This document shows, piece after piece, positions 61,413-64,000 of a DNA stretch of 64,000 nucleotides (its first letter is position 1; each line of letters begins with the position of its first letter). The notes below the pieces were generated by a model. It ran no database searches. It was not told where the DNA came from and saw nothing but the letters and a program-made list of their open reading frames with translations. Both the position numbers and the translations under genes were made by a program. The DNA is taken from NCBI RefSeq assembly GCF_900142105.1, contig NZ_FQZS01000003.1:311720-375719 (forward strand), read 5' to 3'. The stretch comes from Lutispora thermophila DSM 19022. Its GTDB lineage: Bacteria; Bacillota; Clostridia; Lutisporales; Lutisporaceae.

Positions 61413-62305
61413 ACGAAAAGATTTATGATAGGCCAATTCGGCCGTTATAATGAAGAAAAGCAACTGAGAGATTTTAGAAGTGATTTTTATGGTGTTGAAG
61501 CCTGCTTACTAGAAGATGATGCTGATATAGAAAGGCTAATTAAAAAAGCAGAGCATGATAATTTTAAGATAGGAGTTCACTTTCCTTTTAAGACCGGAGG
61601 TTGGAGATTAAGAGATCCTCAATATTTATCTAAAAATGAAGAGATAAAGAGAAGTTCTTATGAATACATAGAAGATCAAATTAGTTTACTGAAAAATATT
61701 AACATAGCGCATCTATTATTTCATTATCCCAAACCAGTATTATTGGATGAAAGAGTCGACTGGTCAAATTGGAGATTTGCTGATGATACAGAATATTACT
61801 GGGAATCAGAATATCCATACGAGGACTTTAAGTCCAACAGTGAGGAGTTTTTTAATTGGCTAAATGATATCAGCATAAGACATAACTTCACACCAGTATT
61901 GGAGTTTGATGCAGTGAACAAGTACATGTATGAATCCGATTTAGTTGAGTCTTTATTGGAGAAATATCCTCGTATAAAGCTATGTTAGATATAGGCAGAA
62001 TACATTTACAAGATAAATTGGATAGAAACTTTGATGGATTAACATTTACCAAGAAGTTTGCCAAGCATGCTGAAGTAATTCATTTATGGAATGTTAAAGT
62101 CACCACCAATTTAGAAAACAGCTATTATCCGGCATTGTCTCATTTGCTGCCGGAAGAAGGCTGGGCGGATGTTGAAGCTTATCTCAGTATAATAGGAAAA
62201 GAAAATATAACTTGCAATATATTATTTGAGCATAGATAAGAACTTATTTCAGATGAAGATCTTGAGCGTTGTTATAACTGGATAGACAGCATATTAACTA
62301 TATAA
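61413..62305 (+). pseudogene. Sugar phosphate isomerase/epimerase-like TIM barrel, three lesions
   Basis: AAGGAG stands 8 nt before ACG AAA AGA TTT ATG, so the normal start codon appears mutated from ATG to ACG at 61413. The frame runs VEACLLEDDADIERLIKKAE and HLLFHYPKPVLLDE to a stop at 61988. Adding one T in a T-run there restores LDIGRIHLQDKLD, HLWNVKVTTNLENSYYPAL and WADVEAYLSIIG. A TAA at 62237-62239 then interrupts before ELISDEDLERCYNWIDSIL, the natural end. The sequence is AP-endonuclease-2/xylose-isomerase-like. Three separate lesions argue for decay or poor local sequence. Confidence 0.72.
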
Positions 62306-62398
62306 AAACTCAATATTTTTCTAAAGTTAAAATATCGATTCTACTTAATCTCCAATATTAGGGAAAATAAATATCCGATACTAAAAGTAATGCATATA

Positions 62399-62430
62399 AG
62401 ACCCTGAGGGCTGTGTCTCTTAGGGTCTCG
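62399..62430 (+). terminator. Intrinsic terminator
   Basis: Stem AGACCCTGAG with CTTAGGGTCT (one mismatch), then CGATTT; placed after the epimerase remnant. Confidence 0.6.
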
Positions 62431-62502
62431 ATTTAAAACAGAAGAAATATTAGATGAGGAATATCGTGCATAGGATCAATTTGATTACGGAGAGTGATGA
62501 CA

Positions 62503-63048
62503 ATGGCAATATTTAAGTTTTACCAAATTTACAGGAGTATTAAGGAAGAGCTAGGAGAAGACATGGTTTTAAAACTATTTCCTGAATACCCAACCTTACC
62601 GGATAAAATGTCTTCACAAGAACAGGCTAAGTTAGGTAAGTTAATAACAGATAGAATGGATGAGCTATTAGATAAAGAAACTATTTCAAGGGTAAGACAT
62701 AAGCATTGTTGTAATGTTCCAAAGGAGCATATCGTAAAAATTAAAGAGCTTAAAGGAAGATGCAGCAGCATTGATGAAATACTAACAGAGTATTCTGATT
62801 TTCTCTCTCCAGGACATGTAAAAAGACATGAAAACTCACTTACTTTTTCATTTGGTTGGGGCAAATGTGTATGTGGCATGTTTCGCAAACTAGAAAACTA
62901 TGAGCCGGTTTCAGAAACATGGTGTGAATGTTGCAATGGTCATGTTATAAAAATATTTAACATGATTTGTGAAAAAAACACTTCGTCAAAAATTATTGAA
63001 ACAGTGGCTTGTGGCGGCAAAGACTGTATTTTTGAAGTAAACATCTGA
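62503..63048 (+). CDS. Cys-rich protein of unknown function (possible metal site)
   Basis: 181 residues. The N-terminal half is helical (MDELLDKETISRVRHKHCCN). The C-terminal half holds most of the Cys: FGWGKCVCGMFRKLE, ETWCECCNGHVIKIFN and VACGGKDCIFEVNI. The paired Cys at regular spacing suggest a bound metal or [Fe-S] cluster, as in small proteins of the L-2-amino-thiazoline/DUF6144 kind. I do not recognise the function. Three starts (62494, 62497, 62503) are possible behind GGAGAG. The last 130 bp are duplicated at 63791-63920. Confidence 0.7.
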   Translation: MAIFKFYQIYRSIKEELGEDMVLKLFPEYPTLPDKMSSQEQAKLGKLITDRMDELLDKETISRVRHKHCCNVPKEHIVKIKELKGRCSSIDEILTEYSDFLSPGHVKRHENSLTFSFGWGKCVCGMFRKLENYEPVSETWCECCNGHVIKIFNMICEKNTSSKIIETVACGGKDCIFEVNI

Positions 63049-63201
63049 TATACATACTCATCTCAAAATCAAAGCTAAATTCCATGGAAAAACTTAAAAA
63101 TGAAAATAAAAGATTAAGAGAATAATTATATAAATCACTGAGTATAAAGTGTAATTAAGTGTGAAGCAAAGTTTTAAATTTATAAGGCAAGGAGAAAAGT
63201 T

Positions 63202-63633
63202 ATGATAAAAGAATTAGATATATCCAAAATAGATGATATAATGAGAATCTGGGCTGAAGAAAATATTAACGCTCATGATTTTATCCCTAAAGATTATTGG
63301 GAAGCAAACTATGAATATGTGAAAGATGCTTTACCAAATGCAACTGTTTTTGTATATGAAGATTGTGATGAAATAAAAGGATTCATAGGTATTGTTGAAA
63401 ATTCATATATTGCAGGGTTGTTTGTTTCGCAAAAATATCAATCTAATGGTATAGGCGGAAAGTTGCTTGATAGATGTAAGCAAGAATATCCTTTTTTAAA
63501 ATTGGATGTTTATGCTAAAAATTTAAAAGCAGTAAACTTTTATAAAAAACATGGATTTAAAATAGAACAAGAAAAAGAGAATGAAGATACCAAAGAAATA
63601 GAATATTCAATGGTATGGGAATTGCAAAAATAA
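63202..63633 (+). CDS. GNAT acetyltransferase
   Basis: 143 residues. IAGLFVSQKYQSNGIGGKLLD carries the acetyl-CoA loop, and LKAVNFYKKHGFKIEQEKEN is the C-terminal wing. The N terminus (DISKIDDIMRIWAEENINAHDFIP) is typical of the YjaB/PhnO-like group, whose substrates include protein lysines and small amines. AAGGAGAAAA precedes the ATG. Confidence 0.85.
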   Translation: MIKELDISKIDDIMRIWAEENINAHDFIPKDYWEANYEYVKDALPNATVFVYEDCDEIKGFIGIVENSYIAGLFVSQKYQSNGIGGKLLDRCKQEYPFLKLDVYAKNLKAVNFYKKHGFKIEQEKENEDTKEIEYSMVWELQK

Positions 63634-63790
63634 TGGATTCTACTTGCGACTAGTTTTTTATATGATGAAATATTATCAAAGTTATTAACATGTTATACAC
63701 TGAAACAACTATGATACGAAAGGAAGTGACTTTTAGGGAGGAATTGGTAATTACAATACATTCTCTCACTAAGGATAGGCAATGTCAAAG

Positions 63791-63920
63791 TGTGAATGTT
63801 GCAATGGTCATGTTATAAAAATAATTAACATGATTTGTGAGGAAAATACTTCATCAAGAATTATTGAAACAGTGGCTTGTGGTGGTAAAGACTGTATTTT
63901 TGAGGTAAAAATCTGATATA
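63791..63920 (+). pseudogene. Truncated second copy of the Cys-rich gene 3' end
   Basis: Nearly identical to 62923-63052 over 130 bp, with about a dozen base differences. It encodes CECCNGHVIKIINMICEE and ETVACGGKDCIFEVKI with the same stop. Substitutions are mostly silent or conservative, so the copy probably came from a once-functional tandem gene whose 5' part was lost. The sequence upstream does not match the rest of the gene. Confidence 0.75.
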
Positions 63921-63963
63921 GAAGCAGGAAGTTGTAAAATAAGATATAAAGGACTTTTAAATT

Positions 63964-64000
63964 ATGTCATTATCAAAAGAATTTTTTGATTTAGAGAAGT
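63964..64000 (+). CDS. Start of a gene running off the window
   Basis: ATG at 63964 behind AAAGGAC opens a frame that stays open to the window end (MSLSKEFFDLEK). Too short to assign. Confidence 0.45.
   Translation, partial: MSLSKEFFDLEK

Noticed and set aside
1-64000. CRISPR array, tRNA or rRNA genes, integrase or transposase
   Set aside because: No regular direct repeats with spacers, no tRNA-like cloverleaf or TTCGA-type arm outside genes, and no mobile-element protein was found by eye.

Overview
This window reads as a chromosomal segment of a low-G+C, endospore-forming Gram-positive anaerobe of class Clostridia. The reasons are AT-rich coding with AGGAGG-type ribosome sites, frequent TTG/GTG starts, a Firmicutes-type LexA box, a DegS/DegU pair, a BceRS-AB module, a tryptophan T-box, DUF896, DUF1836, YkuS and ABC-F proteins, an LTA-synthase-like sulfatase and a run of tiny spore-type hydrophobic proteins. 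I cannot name a genus. No rRNA, tRNA, CRISPR array, transposase or integrase was seen.

Layout. 0-9.4 kb: the tail of an S-layer-homology protein, a LexA-controlled Y-family polymerase operon, a bactofilin/M23 peptidase pair (the peptidase has an early in-frame stop), then YkuS, ThpR, a YgiQ-type radical SAM protein, histidine ammonia-lyase, DUF896 with a metal-binding tail and CheW. 9.5-16.4 kb: DegS/DegU, a leader-ORF/attenuator transcript, an AlbA/Schlafen-type protein, a TPR-HTH protein and a flavin reductase. 16.6-18.9 kb: an array of very small hydrophobic Gly/Cys-rich proteins, each with a strong ribosome site. 19-30.8 kb: CNNM exporter, sulfatase operon, hemolysin III, ZIP transporter, acetyltransferase, hydrolase, an EamA exporter behind a Cys-codon leader and terminator, and an AraC/GyrI-like regulator. 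31-35 kb: decayed genes (2H phosphoesterase, ECF sigma/TPR operon). 35-36.6 kb: Trp T-box and orphan trpB. 37-41.8 kb: BceRS-AB. 42.1-50.3 kb: a visibly G+C-richer, probably acquired operon, larE-larB-larC plus a five-gene nickel/peptide-type ABC importer, which should make and feed the nickel-pincer nucleotide cofactor; the lactate racemase (LarA) is not in the window. 50.5-53.6 kb: YfcE-type phosphoesterase and an ABC-F protein behind a long structured leader. 53.6-64 kb: an AT-rich accessory region with a dGTPase, HEPN-type proteins, an AbiGi-like gene, a P-loop kinase, several GNAT acetyltransferases including an AAC(6')-like one, and several broken genes.

Three themes stand out. First, several transcripts carry a short ORF with a strong ribosome site upstream of hairpins (12.2, 28.4, 35.4 and 51.2 kb); at 12.2 and 28.4 kb the 3' half of the ORF can pair with the left arm of a downstream hairpin, an attenuation design. 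Second, at least eight otherwise good genes are cut by single-base lesions (nonsense, start-codon or frameshift), concentrated at 31-35 kb and 56-62 kb; this means either real decay or consensus errors, and read-level checking would decide. Third, the 54-59 kb block has the composition and gene content of a partly broken phage-defence island.
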